Below are positions 1 through 8,971 of a DNA stretch of 64,000 nucleotides, one piece after another. The position numbers were made by a program, and so were the translations under genes. This DNA comes from Enterobacter ludwigii (lineage in GTDB: Bacteria; Pseudomonadota; Gammaproteobacteria; Enterobacterales; Enterobacteriaceae): the NCBI RefSeq assembly GCF_001750725.1, contig NZ_CP017279.1, forward strand, positions 3,410,001-3,474,000, written 5' to 3'. How positions within the stretch are numbered: position 1 is the first letter of the stretch; each line of letters begins with the position of its first letter. The notes beneath the pieces were generated by a model. It had not been told where the DNA came from and did no database searches. It saw only the letters and a program-made list of their open reading frames with translations.

Positions 1-543
1 AAAGGTATCGCCGTTGATGTAGAGATTGACCGGTAACCATTCAAAACCATCAATTTTCTGCGAGACCGTATTCGGGTTGGCTATGATGCCAATGACCACC
101 ATCAGCGCCAGCAGCATTTTCCCGCTCACGGTTTTCACCTGAATCAGTGGGGAAACCAGATAGATAACGATAATGGCGAAGAAAAACCACAGATGGTAGA
201 AGACGGGTTTTTGCAGAAGGTGTTTGAGAGATAGCCCGGCGTTAATCGAGGTGAACAGGGTGATATAGAGCAAGGCCACGGCGCTGTAGAAGCCCAGGCA
301 GGCGGCGATGCGGATAAAATGACGCGGTTGCGCGCTACGCTCGCCAAAAAAGAGAAAGCCGGAAATCATAAAGAACAACGGCACACTGACCCGCGACGCG
401 GAGTTAAGAATATTGGCTATATCCCAGTTAACAGGGCTGATACTGTGCGCATTGGTGACATACCAGGTCGTCGTGTGGATCATGACCACCATCAGACACG
501 CTATTCCTCGCAGATTATCAATCCAGCTAATTTTTGACGACAT
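1..543 (-). CDS. wecH: O-acetyltransferase WecH, 3' end cut by window
   Basis: The frame is open from the ATG at 543 to the window edge, so only the first 181 codons are seen; the full protein in relatives is about 330 residues. It begins [20 protein letters not shown], the typical start of acyltransferase family 3 membrane proteins, with the DNLRG motif and a conserved His (MIHTT) in the first membrane segment. Several further hydrophobic segments follow. WecH adds O-acetyl groups to enterobacterial common antigen in the inner membrane. It is divergent from ysaB and next to glyQ, the same neighbourhood as in E. coli. Identification rests on family features and synteny; the C-terminal half is not visible. 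Confidence 0.9.
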   Translation of the reverse strand, partial: MSSKISWIDNLRGIACLMVVMIHTTTWYVTNAHSISPVNWDIANILNSASRVSVPLFFMISGFLFFGERSAQPRHFIRIAACLGFYSAVALLYITLFTSINAGLSLKHLLQKPVFYHLWFFFAIIVIYLVSPLIQVKTVSGKMLLALMVVIGIIANPNTVSQKIDGFEWLPVNLYINGDTF

Positions 544-727
544 CAGTTCCTCATCATCCCTTGTAAATTCAGTGTGACTGCGATTGTATTGAAGCCTCTC
601 TCTGGAAAATTCTGAGTTTTATTGAGCAGCCTTGTTTGAAAGCCGCGAGGTTCGCAGAATGCCAGGGCATAATCTATAAAAGCTTTGCTACTAAAAATAA
701 CAGCCACTGAACAGGGCGGTAATAAAA

Positions 728-1033
728 ATGATGATGAAGCGTGCGGCGTCACTCTTTCTGCTGTTTATCCTGGCAGGATGCAGTACGCCACCCTCTGCAC
801 CCGTGCAAAAAGCACAGCAGGGAAAAATCAGCCCGGAACGCTCCCTGAATATGGAGCAGTTCTGTAAGGATCAGGCTGCGCGCCGCTATAACTCGGATGC
901 GCAGAACATTGATGTCACCGGATTTGAGCGATTCCAGGGGAGTTATGAGCTGAAAGGCCATACGTCCCGTAAAGAGGGCTTTGTCTGTTCGTTTGACGCA
1001 GACGGTCAGTTTTTACATCTCTCCATGCGCTAA
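728..1033 (+). CDS. ysaB: YsaB-like lipoprotein
   Basis: Small predicted lipoprotein of 101 residues. A basic n-region (KR) and a hydrophobic stretch lead to the lipobox LAGC with Cys18 as the lipidated residue. The mature part has two Cys and ends FDADGQFLHLSMR, matching E. coli YsaB closely. Three ATG codons in a row (728, 731, 734) make the exact start uncertain and no strong ribosome binding site separates them. It lies between divergent wecH and co-oriented glyQ as in E. coli. Function is unknown; outer-membrane location is inferred from the lipobox. Confidence 0.85.
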   Translation: MMMKRAASLFLLFILAGCSTPPSAPVQKAQQGKISPERSLNMEQFCKDQAARRYNSDAQNIDVTGFERFQGSYELKGHTSRKEGFVCSFDADGQFLHLSMR

Positions 1034-1194
1034 GCCGCTCGCATAATCAACAGCCAGACGCCAGCGACTGCCTGGCGTGGTGGCTTATTTCCCCAATTTT
1101 CCCTAAACAAACCCGTTTCGTACTGTATATCTTGCAGGCAGCGGGTATACTGGTCCCTTCCATTTAAAACCACACGTATCCAGCACGACATACT

Positions 1195-2106
1195 ATGCAA
1201 AAGTTTGATACCAAGACCTTCCAGGGCCTGATCCTGACCTTACAGGATTACTGGGCTCGTCAGGGCTGTACCATTGTTCAACCTTTGGACATGGAAGTAG
1301 GCGCAGGCACTTCACACCCAATGACCAGCTTACGCGCGTTGGGGCCGGAGCCAATGGCGACTGCTTATGTGCAACCTTCACGTCGTCCGACCGATGGCCG
1401 TTACGGCGAAAACCCGAACCGTCTGCAGCATTACTATCAGTTCCAGGTGGTGATTAAGCCATCGCCAGACAACATTCAGGAACTGTACCTCGGGTCACTG
1501 AAAGAGCTGGGTATGGATCCAACCATTCACGATATCCGTTTCGTGGAAGATAACTGGGAGAACCCAACGCTGGGTGCCTGGGGTCTGGGTTGGGAAGTGT
1601 GGCTGAACGGTATGGAAGTGACGCAGTTCACTTACTTCCAGCAGGTTGGCGGTCTGGAATGTAAACCGATTACCGGCGAAATCACCTACGGTCTGGAACG
1701 TCTGGCCATGTATATTCAGGGCGTAGACAGCGTTTACGACTTGGTCTGGAGCGACGGCCCGCTGGGTAAAACCACCTACGGCGACGTGTTCCATCAGAAC
1801 GAAGTGGAGCAATCCACTTATAACTTCGAATACGCGGATGTGGACTTCCTGTTCACCTGCTTCGAGCAGTACGAGAAAGAAGCGCAGCAGTTGTTGGCGC
1901 TGGAGTCTCCGCTGCCGCTGCCTGCTTACGAGCGTATTCTGAAGGCCGCCCACAGCTTCAACCTGCTGGACGCCCGCAAAGCCATCTCCGTGACTGAACG
2001 TCAGCGCTACATTCTGCGTATTCGTACCCTGACCAAAGCCGTTGCAGAAGCGTACTATGCGTCCCGTGAAGCCCTTGGCTTCCCGATGTGCAACCGAAAC
2101 AAATAA
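1195..2106 (+). CDS. glyQ: Glycyl-tRNA synthetase alpha subunit
   Basis: The 303-residue catalytic alpha subunit of the bacterial alpha2-beta2 glycyl-tRNA synthetase, a class II enzyme that activates glycine and charges tRNA-Gly in the cytoplasm. Length equals the E. coli protein, and it starts [20 protein letters not shown] with no truncation. glyS follows after 9 bp with its own ribosome binding site (AGAGGCGGCC), so the two subunits are co-transcribed and made together. A TATACT element at 1146-1151 could be the -10 box but no good -35 was found. Confidence 0.98.
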   Translation: MQKFDTKTFQGLILTLQDYWARQGCTIVQPLDMEVGAGTSHPMTSLRALGPEPMATAYVQPSRRPTDGRYGENPNRLQHYYQFQVVIKPSPDNIQELYLGSLKELGMDPTIHDIRFVEDNWENPTLGAWGLGWEVWLNGMEVTQFTYFQQVGGLECKPITGEITYGLERLAMYIQGVDSVYDLVWSDGPLGKTTYGDVFHQNEVEQSTYNFEYADVDFLFTCFEQYEKEAQQLLALESPLPLPAYERILKAAHSFNLLDARKAISVTERQRYILRIRTLTKAVAEAYYASREALGFPMCNRNK

Positions 2107-2115
2107 GAGGCGGCC

Positions 2116-4185
2116 ATGTCTGAGAAAACTTTCCTGGTGGAAATTGGCACCGAAGAGCTGCCACCAAAAGCCCTGCGCAGCCTGGCTGAATCTTTTGCTG
2201 CGAACGTGACTGCTGAGCTGGATAACGCTGGCCTGGCACACGGTAAAATTGAATGGTTTGCTGCTCCGCGTCGTCTGGCGCTGAAAGTGGCGAACCTGGC
2301 GGCGTCTCAGCCGGATCGTGAAGTTGAAAAACGTGGCCCGGCGATTGCTCAGGCGTTTGATGCTGAAGGCAAGCCAAGCAAAGCAGCTGAAGGCTGGGCG
2401 CGTGGTTGTGGTATCACCGTCGATCAGGCTGAGCGTCTGACCACCGATAAAGGCGAGTGGCTGCTGTACCGTGCACATGTGAAAGGTGAAAGTGCGCAAG
2501 CGCTGCTGCCTGACATGATCGCCACGTCGCTGGCCAGGCTGCCGATTCCAAAACTGATGCGCTGGGGCGCAAGCGACGTGCACTTCGTGCGTCCTGTGCA
2601 CACCGTGACGCTGCTGCTGGGCGATACCGTTATTCCGGCCACCATCCTGGGTGTGGCGTCCGATCGCGTGATCCGTGGGCACCGCTTCATGGGCGAGCCT
2701 GAGTTCACCATCGACAATGCTGACCAGTATCCGCAGATCCTGCTGGAGCGCGGTAAAGTTATTGCTGACTACGAACAGCGTAAAGCCAAAATCAAGGCGG
2801 ATGCGGAAGACGCGGCGCGTAAGATTGGCGGTAAAGCGGATCTGAGCGACAGCCTGCTGGAAGAAGTAACCTCTCTGGTTGAATGGCCAGTGGTACTGAC
2901 CGCGAAGTTCGAAGAGAAATTCCTGGCCGTGCCGGCTGAAGCGCTGGTGTACACCATGAAGGGTGACCAGAAGTACTTCCCGGTTTACGCCAACGACGGC
3001 AAGCTGCTGCCAAACTTCATCTTCGTGGCGAACATTGAATCAAAAGATCCGATCCAGATTATCTCCGGTAACGAGAAAGTGGTGCGTCCACGTTTGGCGG
3101 ATGCCGAGTTCTTCTTCAACACCGACCGTAAAAAGCGTCTTGAAGATCACCTGCCACGTCTGCAGACCGTGCTGTTCCAGCAACAGCTGGGTACGCTGCG
3201 CGACAAGACTGACCGTATTGCGGAGCTGTCTGGCTGGATCGCACGTGAAATCGGTGCGGATGTGAACCACGCAACGCGCGCGGGTTTACTGTCCAAGTGC
3301 GACCTGATGACCAATATGGTGTTCGAATTTACCGACACCCAGGGTGTGATGGGGATGCACTACGCGCGTCACGACGGTGAAGCGGAAGATGTGGCCGTGG
3401 CCCTGAACGAGCAGTATCAGCCGCGCTTCGCGGGTGACGCGCTGCCGTCTAATCCGGTGGCCTGTGCGGTCGCGATTGCCGATAAGATGGACACCCTTGC
3501 AGGTATCTTTGGCATCGGCCAGCATCCAAAAGGCGACAAAGACCCGTTTGCGCTGCGTCGTGCTGCCCTGGGCGTGCTGCGTATCATCGTTGAAAAGAAC
3601 CTGAACCTGGATCTGCAGACCCTGACTGAAGAAGCGGTACGTCTGTACGGTGATAAGCTGACCAACGCCAACGTGGTCGACGATGTGATCGACTTTATGC
3701 TTGGTCGCTTCCGTGCGTGGTATCAGGACGAAGGTTACACCGTCGATACCATTCAGGCGGTACTGGCACGTCGTCCAACCCGTCCGGCAGATTTCGATGC
3801 GCGTATGAAGGCGGTTTCCCACTTCCGTACGCTGGAAGCGGCATCTGCACTGGCCGCGGCTAACAAGCGTGTCTCTAACATTCTGGCGAAATCCGACGAA
3901 ACGCTGAACGAGCGTGTGAACGCTGCGACGCTGAAAGAGCCAGAAGAGATCGCCCTGGCGATGCAGGTTGTGGTACTGCGTGACAAGCTGGAGCCGTATT
4001 TCGCCGAAGGCCGCTACCAGGAAGCCCTGGTGGAGCTGGCGGAACTGCGTGATGTCATCGATGCCTTCTTCGAGAAAGTGATGGTGAACGTGGAAGATAA
4101 AGAGCTGCGTATCAACCGTCTCTCTATGCTCGAAAAACTGCGTGAGCTGTTCCTGCGCGTGGCGGATATTTCGCTGCTGCAGTAA
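2116..4185 (+). CDS. glyS: Glycyl-tRNA synthetase beta subunit
   Basis: The 689-residue beta subunit of glycyl-tRNA synthetase, the E. coli length. It supplies tRNA recognition through the B-domains, an HD-like region and a C-terminal anticodon-binding (DALR-like) region rich in helices near residues 580-680. The frame is intact from [20 protein letters not shown] to the stop. It is the second gene of glyQS and is followed within about 35 bp by a strong intrinsic terminator. Confidence 0.98.
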   Translation: MSEKTFLVEIGTEELPPKALRSLAESFAANVTAELDNAGLAHGKIEWFAAPRRLALKVANLAASQPDREVEKRGPAIAQAFDAEGKPSKAAEGWARGCGITVDQAERLTTDKGEWLLYRAHVKGESAQALLPDMIATSLARLPIPKLMRWGASDVHFVRPVHTVTLLLGDTVIPATILGVASDRVIRGHRFMGEPEFTIDNADQYPQILLERGKVIADYEQRKAKIKADAEDAARKIGGKADLSDSLLEEVTSLVEWPVVLTAKFEEKFLAVPAEALVYTMKGDQKYFPVYANDGKLLPNFIFVANIESKDPIQIISGNEKVVRPRLADAEFFFNTDRKKRLEDHLPRLQTVLFQQQLGTLRDKTDRIAELSGWIAREIGADVNHATRAGLLSKCDLMTNMVFEFTDTQGVMGMHYARHDGEAEDVAVALNEQYQPRFAGDALPSNPVACAVAIADKMDTLAGIFGIGQHPKGDKDPFALRRAALGVLRIIVEKNLNLDLQTLTEEAVRLYGDKLTNANVVDDVIDFMLGRFRAWYQDEGYTVDTIQAVLARRPTRPADFDARMKAVSHFRTLEAASALAAANKRVSNILAKSDETLNERVNAATLKEPEEIALAMQVVVLRDKLEPYFAEGRYQEALVELAELRDVIDAFFEKVMVNVEDKELRINRLSMLEKLRELFLRVADISLLQ

Positions 4186-4220
4186 CGTGCATGTGCCCGG
4201 TGACGGGCCAGCAGATGAGA

Positions 4221-4246
4221 AAAACCCGCTTCGGCGGGTTTTTTTA
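4221..4246 (+). terminator. Intrinsic terminator of glyQS
   Basis: GC-rich stem (ACCCGC / GCGGGT, loop TTCG) followed by seven T residues, 35 bp after the glyS stop. The same hairpin with its flanks recurs after rpoC (43550-43577). Confidence 0.9.
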
Positions 4247-4259
4247 TGTCTCGTTTTTT

Positions 4260-4290
4260 TCGTGGGCCGGATAAGCGCAGTGCAATCGCC
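4260..4290. repeat. Degenerate REP-like half element
   Basis: GGGCCGGATAAGCGCAG resembles one arm of an enterobacterial REP palindrome (GCCGGAT...), but the second arm is poorly conserved. It sits between the glyS terminator and the ABC-F promoter region. Called only from resemblance. Confidence 0.3.
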
Positions 4291-4302
4291 TAAAAATTCA
4301 CC

Positions 4303-4332
4303 TTGAAATGGTCAGCAAATTACCGTTATCCT
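4303..4332 (+). promoter_or_regulatory. Possible promoter of the ABC-F gene
   Basis: TTGAAA (4303-4308) and TATCCT (4327-4332), 18 bp apart. It would give a leader of about 120 nt before the ABC-F start. Moderate match to the sigma-70 consensus. Confidence 0.35.
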
Positions 4333-4372
4333 GTTTCTCGTTATATTTCTCCCTCAGGAGCGCATCCCGAAA

Positions 4373-4410
4373 ATGAACAAACACGACTGATGAATTTCGA
4401 TCCTTGCTAA
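4373..4410 (+). other. Overlapping micro-ORFs in ABC-F leader
   Basis: ATG at 4373 encodes MNKHD and stops at 4388-4390; the next ATG overlaps that stop (TGATG, start 4390) and encodes MNFDPC with a stop at 4408-4410. A third ATG-TTT-TGA lies at 4431-4439. An AGGAG at 4356-4360 is 12 nt before the first ATG, which is wide. Translation is not shown; they are listed because ABC-F genes in other bacteria often have leader peptides. Confidence 0.2.
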
Positions 4411-4458
4411 ACGCGACCGCGTCGGCAGGGGATGTTTTGATTTCATTCAGGAGTGCTT

Positions 4459-6078
4459 ATGGCTCATTTTGCGCAATCCCCTTCTTTTATTTTGCATCAG
4501 GTGACCTGTCAGTTTGCGACGGGCGATACCCTTTTTGGTCCGCTGAATCTTTCTCTGGCGCCGTCACTGTGCGCGCTGGTTGGCCGCAACGGCAGCGGTA
4601 AAACACGTCTGCTACGTTTGCTGGCAGGGTGTGATGAACCTGCCAGCGGTCATATCGAACGTTTTGCAACGCACGCTTATGTGGCACAACAGCCCGATAT
4701 CTCCCCGCGAACCACGCTTGCTGAGCTGCTGGGGTATGAGGCGATTTTTGCGGCGCGTAAGCGCATCGACAGCGGTGACTACCAGCCCGATGATTTGGCG
4801 TTACTCGACGGACACTGGGATGTAGCAGAACGTCTGAGCGAGGCGTTTTTCCACGCAAAACTTCCACCATTTGACCCGGATAAATCAGCCATGGAACTCA
4901 GTGGCGGCGAGCGCATTCGCGCGTTGCTCTGTGGCGCGTTTACGTCTGATGCGGATTATCTGCTGCTGGACGAACCCACCAACCATCTTGACCGGCAGGG
5001 ACGTGAGTGGTTCTACGACCAGCTCGCCCGTTATCAGGGGGGCGTGCTGGTGGCCTCCCACGACCGTGAACTGCTGGCGAAGGTACCGCGTATTCTTGAA
5101 CTGAGCGCCTCGGGTCTTCGCCACTACGGTGGCAGTTATGACGACTATACGCATCAGCGGGACGCCGAACAGCAGGCAGCCCGTGCGGCACTGGAACATG
5201 CGGCAACAGAACGCAAACGCACCCGCGCGCGAATGCAAAAAGAGCATGACGAAAGCCAGCGGCGTTCGGCGAAGACGTTACGTACGGTCGATAACCTTAA
5301 TATCGCCTCGTTCGAGCGGGTCAGATACAAAATGGCCGCCAAAGAGCGCATTGGCACCTGGAAAAAACAGCATGGCGATCAACATGAAGCGCTGAATGCT
5401 GCGGTGAACAAGGCCCGGGAGCGAGTTGAAGAGGAGAATCCGGTGATGTTCACGTTGCCTGGAAGCCAGATTGCTGAGGGGAAACAGGTGCTGGTGATGG
5501 AGGGGCTGGTGCTGCCGCACGTCACTCTCCCGCCGACCAACTGGCGGATGGACGGACCGATGCGCGTGGCGCTAAAAGGGCCAAACGGCTGCGGTAAATC
5601 GACGCTTTTAAAAGCCATTCTCGGCGAAGTGGCTCCGCTCTCAGGAACGTGTAAGGTATCGGTAAACTGCGCTTATCTCGATCAACATCTGTCGCAGCTC
5701 GATCTTTCGCAGTCGGTGATGGCGCATCTCAATCTGAGTCACACACCTCTGGAAGAGGGTGTGCTGCGAACCCGTTTAGCGCAGCTTCAGTTGGGCGCTG
5801 ACAAAGTGGCGCTTCCGCTGGCTGAGCTGAGCGGCGGGGAACGTCTCAAGGCTGCTCTGGCCTGTGTCTTGTGGCGTGAAGACGCTACGCAGCTTTTACT
5901 GCTGGATGAACCGACCAACCATCTGGATCTGGCCTCGGTCGAGGCGATTGAAGCCGCACTGGCCGGTTTCCCCGGGGCATTGCTGGTGGTTTCTCACGAT
6001 GAGGCTTTTTTGCGGGGGTTAGCATTGACGCATGAACTGGTCTGGGAAGAGGCGGGTTGGCGGTGTGCCCCCCTTTAA
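4459..6078 (+). CDS. ABC-F family ATPase, not EttA/Uup/YbiT/YheS
   Basis: Soluble tandem ABC ATPase of 539 residues without membrane segments. Domain 1 has Walker A GRNGSGKT (42-49), signature LSGGE near 147 and Walker B LLLDEPTNHLD near 170; domain 2 repeats the set (GPNGCGKST near 375, LSGGERLKAAL, LLLLDEPTNHLD). A charged helical linker rich in Arg, Lys and Glu joins them, as in ABC-F translation factors that act at the ribosomal E site. It does not look like any of the four E. coli ABC-F proteins, so it is an accessory paralogue; a role in translation rescue or antibiotic protection is inference. ATG 4459 is preferred over an in-frame GTG at 4453 because AGGAG (4449-4453) sits 5 nt before it and the GTG overlaps that site. 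In E. coli K-12 the matching gap holds IS150 and hokA, so this is a variable spot. Confidence 0.85.
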   Translation: MAHFAQSPSFILHQVTCQFATGDTLFGPLNLSLAPSLCALVGRNGSGKTRLLRLLAGCDEPASGHIERFATHAYVAQQPDISPRTTLAELLGYEAIFAARKRIDSGDYQPDDLALLDGHWDVAERLSEAFFHAKLPPFDPDKSAMELSGGERIRALLCGAFTSDADYLLLDEPTNHLDRQGREWFYDQLARYQGGVLVASHDRELLAKVPRILELSASGLRHYGGSYDDYTHQRDAEQQAARAALEHAATERKRTRARMQKEHDESQRRSAKTLRTVDNLNIASFERVRYKMAAKERIGTWKKQHGDQHEALNAAVNKARERVEEENPVMFTLPGSQIAEGKQVLVMEGLVLPHVTLPPTNWRMDGPMRVALKGPNGCGKSTLLKAILGEVAPLSGTCKVSVNCAYLDQHLSQLDLSQSVMAHLNLSHTPLEEGVLRTRLAQLQLGADKVALPLAELSGGERLKAALACVLWREDATQLLLLDEPTNHLDLASVEAIEAALAGFPGALLVVSHDEAFLRGLALTHELVWEEAGWRCAPL

Positions 6079-6085
6079 AACACAA

Positions 6086-6105
6086 GCCCCCGCAAAGGCG
6101 GGGGC
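6086..6105. terminator. Bidirectional terminator, ABC-F / yiaG
   Basis: Perfect 8-bp stem GCCCCCGC / GCGGGGGC with loop AAAG between the convergent ABC-F gene and yiaG. T-rich sequence follows on the minus strand (TTGTGTTTT); the plus-strand tail is poor, so it works better for yiaG. Confidence 0.6.
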
Positions 6106-6124
6106 GGTAACTTACTTTACTGCA

Positions 6125-6412
6125 TCATGCTATATGCTTGCTGAGTGCAGGGTTGGCCTGAATCAGGCGCATCAGCTTTAGCTCGGTTGGGGTGGGTTTT
6201 TCGCGTTTTGACTCCCACTCCTGCACCATAGCCACGCTGACACCCATCGCTCTGGCGAATTCTTCAGTTTTTAATCCAGTCCCCTTGCGCAATTGCTCAT
6301 ATTCTTTAAAGGGATTGGATCTTTGTTGCAGGGCTAACGTCTGCGGTACATCTTTAAAAATAATCTGTTCCAGGCTGCTCAGCAGCTCAAGCTCAGGATC
6401 TTTATATTCCAT
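6125..6412 (-). CDS. yiaG: HTH-type transcriptional regulator YiaG
   Basis: DNA-binding protein of 95 residues. The C-terminal half holds an XRE/HigA-like helix-turn-helix (LRKGTGLKTEEFARAMGVS, then WESKREKPT). It begins MEYKDPELELLSSLEQI, nearly identical to E. coli YiaG, and ends LIQANPALSKHIA. GAGGAG is just before the ATG. No toxin gene is beside it, so this is a solitary regulator and not one half of a toxin-antitoxin pair. Targets are unknown. Confidence 0.92.
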   Translation of the reverse strand: MEYKDPELELLSSLEQIIFKDVPQTLALQQRSNPFKEYEQLRKGTGLKTEEFARAMGVSVAMVQEWESKREKPTPTELKLMRLIQANPALSKHIA

Positions 6413-6743
6413 TGAGGACTCCTCTTAAATCACATACCGGGATCAAGAACATCAGAGAGCCTGTTAAGAATAGTCCCTAATACAAACGACGGATCGTCAC
6501 GGATGTGATTAATCGTGCGGTAACGATCGCTTTATGCGTTTCAGCCGTTGCCACGGTGAGACTAATTACCTGATTACGCTTATGTCGGCTTCGCCAGGTA
6601 TTTTTTTGTAAATAGTAAGAAATAAAACGGCAATAGCCGTTTTGCATGAAAAGAGTATCTTGCAGGGCTGACCTGGACTATCCTTGTCAGCGTCGGGCAC
6701 GCATGTGCCGGTGTGCGCTTTTTTGGGTGAAAGGAGTAATGAA
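6413..6743. other. yiaG-yiaF divergent intergenic region
   Basis: About 330 bp without a convincing gene. It must hold the promoters of yiaG (minus) and yiaF (plus). It contains a perfect 8-bp stem at 6624-6643 (AAAACGGC, loop AATA, GCCGTTTT) with no T run after it. No known RNA gene was recognised. Confidence 0.6.
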
Positions 6744-7454
6744 ATGGCGACAGGAAAGTCCTGCTCTCGCTGGTTTGCGCCTATTGCGGCGTTGTTGATG
6801 GTTGTTAGCCTGAGTGGGTGTTTTGATAAAGAAGGCGATCAGCGCAAAGCGTTTATCGATTTTCTACAGAATACGGTGATGCGCAGCGGTGAACGGTTGC
6901 CGACGCTGACTGCGGATCAGAAAAAACAGTTTGGCCCCTTCGTGTCTGATTACGCCATTCTTTATGGTTATTCACAGCAGGTGAGCCAGGCGATGGATTC
7001 CGGTATCCGTCCGGTTGTGGATAGCGTGAACGCTATTCGCGTCCCGCAGGATTACATGACGCAACGTGAACCGCTGCGCCAGTCCAACGGTGCGCTCGGC
7101 GTGCTGAGCCAACAGCTGCAGAATGCGAAAATGCAGGCGGACGCGTCACGTTCCGCGCTGAAGCAGGGCGACGATCTCAAACCGGTCTTCGACAAAGTGT
7201 ATGAGAAAGTGGTGTCGAAACCTTCTGAAGCGATGCAACCGCTGATCCCAGCCGCGCAAATTTTCACGCAGCAGCTGGTTCAGGTGGGGGACTTCATCTC
7301 CCAGCAGGGCACTCAGGTGAGCTTTGTGGCCAACGGTATTCAGTTCCCGACCTCGCAGCAGGCAAGCCAGTATAATGCGCTGATTGGGCCACTGGCCTCC
7401 CAGCACCAGGCCTTTAGTCAGGCGTGGAGTGCAGCGGTCGCTGCCACAGAATAA
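6744..7454 (+). CDS. yiaF: DUF3053 lipoprotein YiaF
   Basis: Predicted lipoprotein of 236 residues. The signal ends in lipobox LSGC with Cys26 lipidated. The mature part is mostly helical and rich in Gln, Ala and Ser, as in DUF3053 proteins. ATG 6744 was chosen because AAGGAG (6731-6736) lies 7 nt upstream and translation from there gives a proper signal peptide; longer upstream starts would bury it. E. coli YiaF is very similar and uncharacterised. A terminator follows at once, so the gene is a single transcription unit. Confidence 0.9.
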   Translation: MATGKSCSRWFAPIAALLMVVSLSGCFDKEGDQRKAFIDFLQNTVMRSGERLPTLTADQKKQFGPFVSDYAILYGYSQQVSQAMDSGIRPVVDSVNAIRVPQDYMTQREPLRQSNGALGVLSQQLQNAKMQADASRSALKQGDDLKPVFDKVYEKVVSKPSEAMQPLIPAAQIFTQQLVQVGDFISQQGTQVSFVANGIQFPTSQQASQYNALIGPLASQHQAFSQAWSAAVAATE

Positions 7455-7460
7455 ATCGGA

Positions 7461-7487
7461 AAACCCCGCCTCAGGCGGGGTTTTTTA
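7461..7487 (+). terminator. Intrinsic terminator of yiaF
   Basis: Stem ACCCCGCC / GGCGGGGT (loop TCA) then six T residues, 7 bp after the yiaF stop. Confidence 0.9.
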
Positions 7488-7506
7488 TTCCGGGCGAAAA
7501 TAACGC

Positions 7507-7535
7507 TTGTTATTCTTCTACCACATCGGTATAAC
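7507..7535 (+). promoter_or_regulatory. cspA promoter
   Basis: TTGTTA (7507-7512) and TATAAC (7530-7535) with a 17-bp spacer. The predicted start near 7542 gives a 5' leader of about 158 nt, matching the 159-nt leader known for E. coli cspA. Confidence 0.7.
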
Positions 7536-7541
7536 TATACA

Positions 7542-7699
7542 GGTCGGTTTGTTACACAGACCTAAAGCAGTTTAGTAAAGCAGTCCAGATTGTTATCCAT
7601 AGATACCCTTCGTAGTGACCCTTCCTTCATCGCTTAAAAATCTGTAACACAATCCATCAAGCCGGAAGGCACAATATATTTGTTAATTAAGGTAATTCT
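7542..7699 (+). promoter_or_regulatory. cspA cold-shock leader (thermosensing 5' UTR)
   Basis: Long untranslated leader that resembles the E. coli cspA leader over most of its length: a cold-box-like start (GGTTTGTTACACAGACC), the AAAGCAG/TAGTAAAGCA segment, GATACCCTTCGTAG, and GCCGGAAGGCAC before the ribosome binding site. In E. coli this RNA refolds at low temperature, which stabilises it and opens the start site. The same mechanism is inferred here from sequence resemblance. Confidence 0.8.
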
Positions 7700-7912
7700 A
7701 TGTCTGCTAAAATGACTGGTCTGGTAAAATGGTTCAACGCTGATAAAGGTTTCGGCTTCATCACTCCTGACGATGGCTCTAAAGACGTGTTCGTACACTT
7801 CTCTGCTATCCAGAACGAAGGCTACAAATCTCTGGATGAAGGTCAGAAAGTTTCCTTCACCATCGAAAGCGGCGCTAAAGGCCCAGCAGCTGGTAACGTT
7901 GTAAGCCTGTAA
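7700..7912 (+). CDS. cspA: Major cold shock protein CspA
   Basis: RNA chaperone of 70 residues with one cold-shock domain. RNP1 is KGFGFI (16-21) and RNP2 is VFVHF (30-34); the aromatic residues that stack on RNA are present. It differs from E. coli CspA at only a few positions (for example Ala3, Glu40, Val68). The long leader identifies it as the cold-inducible cspA rather than cspC or cspE. Bounded by its own promoter and terminator. Confidence 0.97.
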   Translation: MSAKMTGLVKWFNADKGFGFITPDDGSKDVFVHFSAIQNEGYKSLDEGQKVSFTIESGAKGPAAGNVVSL

Positions 7913-7939
7913 GCTTCCAACCCAGTAGCACAAATTTTA

Positions 7940-7966
7940 AAAACCCGCCTTCTGGCGGGTTTTTTC
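7940..7966. terminator. Terminator shared by cspA and ghrB
   Basis: Stem ACCCGCC / GGCGGGT with loop TTCT, flanked by A residues on the left and T residues on the right, so it can serve both convergent genes. Confidence 0.85.
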
Positions 7967-7970
7967 ATTT

Positions 7971-8945
7971 CTATCGCTGAACCTGCGGGTTAACGCAGTT
8001 GATTTCTACCTTTCCGCTAAGGGCAGCGATCAGGTTGTCTACCGCGGTCGCGGCCATGTTGTAGCGTGTTTCATGGGTTGCTGAGCCGATGTGGGGCAGG
8101 GCCACCACGTTGGGCAATGAAAGCAACGGGGAGTCCACCGGCAGCGGTTCCTGTTCAAACACGTCAAGACCGGCAGCGTGGATCTCACCCTGTTGCAGAG
8201 CCTCAATTAACGCCTTCTCATCCACCACCGGGCCACGACCCGCGTTGATGAAAATGGCCGTTTTCTTCATTTTTTCAAACGCCTCTTTACCGATAAGATG
8301 ACGGGTTTCGTCCGTCAGCGGCAGGATCAGACAGACAAAATCGGCTTCCTGCAGCAGCGTATCCAGCTCGCAGTAGCGGGCGTTAAAACGTTCTTCGGCT
8401 TCACTGTGATGACGACGCGCGTTATACAGAATCGGCATGTTAAAACCAAAATGTGCGCGCTGTGCCAGGGCCAGGCCAATACGGCCCATGCCAACGATGC
8501 CCAGCGTTTTGCCATGAACATCCACCCCAAACCAGTCCGGACCAATGCTTTTTGTCCATTCGCCAGCTTTGACGCGATCGGCCACTTCGACCACACGGCG
8601 CGCCGTGCTGAGGACCAGCGCCATCAGCGTGTCGGCCACGGTCTCCGTCAGCGCATGTGGCGTATGCATCAACAGGATCTTGCGGGCATTAAGGGCATCC
8701 ACGTCGAAGTTGTCATAGCCCACGGAAACGGTAGAGGTAGCACGAAGCTTCGGCATTTTCTCCAGCAGGGCGACATCCACTTTTTCGCTTGAACCCAGCA
8801 AACCTTCGGCGCTGGCGAACGCATCGGCGTGCTGTGCCACGGTTTCCGGGCTGAGGTTCTTCACCTGGGTAACGGTGAAGTGTTCCTCAAGGCGTTTCTG
8901 CAGATCTTCCGGCAGTGCTTTATACAAAATGACGGACGGCTTCAT
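7971..8945 (-). CDS. ghrB: 2-ketoaldonate / glyoxylate reductase GhrB (KguD)
   Basis: NAD(P)H-dependent 2-hydroxyacid dehydrogenase of 324 residues, the E. coli GhrB length. It has the dinucleotide fold motif GMGRIG and the catalytic set: Arg in [10 protein letters not shown], Glu in DVFEQEP and His in PHIGSAT. GhrB reduces glyoxylate, hydroxypyruvate and 2-ketogluconate. Here it is the last gene of a ketogluconate operon, 26 bp after kguT, the position that kguD (2-keto-6-phosphogluconate reductase) holds in Pseudomonas. Its role is therefore probably to turn 2-keto-6-phosphogluconate into 6-phosphogluconate. GGAG lies 6 nt before the ATG. Confidence 0.93.
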   Translation of the reverse strand: MKPSVILYKALPEDLQKRLEEHFTVTQVKNLSPETVAQHADAFASAEGLLGSSEKVDVALLEKMPKLRATSTVSVGYDNFDVDALNARKILLMHTPHALTETVADTLMALVLSTARRVVEVADRVKAGEWTKSIGPDWFGVDVHGKTLGIVGMGRIGLALAQRAHFGFNMPILYNARRHHSEAEERFNARYCELDTLLQEADFVCLILPLTDETRHLIGKEAFEKMKKTAIFINAGRGPVVDEKALIEALQQGEIHAAGLDVFEQEPLPVDSPLLSLPNVVALPHIGSATHETRYNMAATAVDNLIAALSGKVEINCVNPQVQR

Positions 8946-8971
8946 GCTAATCTCCGTTGATTTTTAAGGAT

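Noticed and set aside
1495..2682. 395-codon minus-strand frame across glyQ and glyS
   Set aside because: Crosses two confirmed genes on the other strand and resembles nothing.
4247..4458. hok/sok or insertion-sequence remnant between glyS and yiaG
   Set aside because: E. coli has hokA and IS150 here, but no trace of either was found in this sequence.
4453..4461. GTG 4453 as the ABC-F start
   Set aside because: It overlaps the AGGAG ribosome binding site; ATG 4459 has correct spacing.
6125..6412. yiaG as the antitoxin of a HigBA-type pair
   Set aside because: No toxin-sized gene on either side; it matches solitary YiaG.
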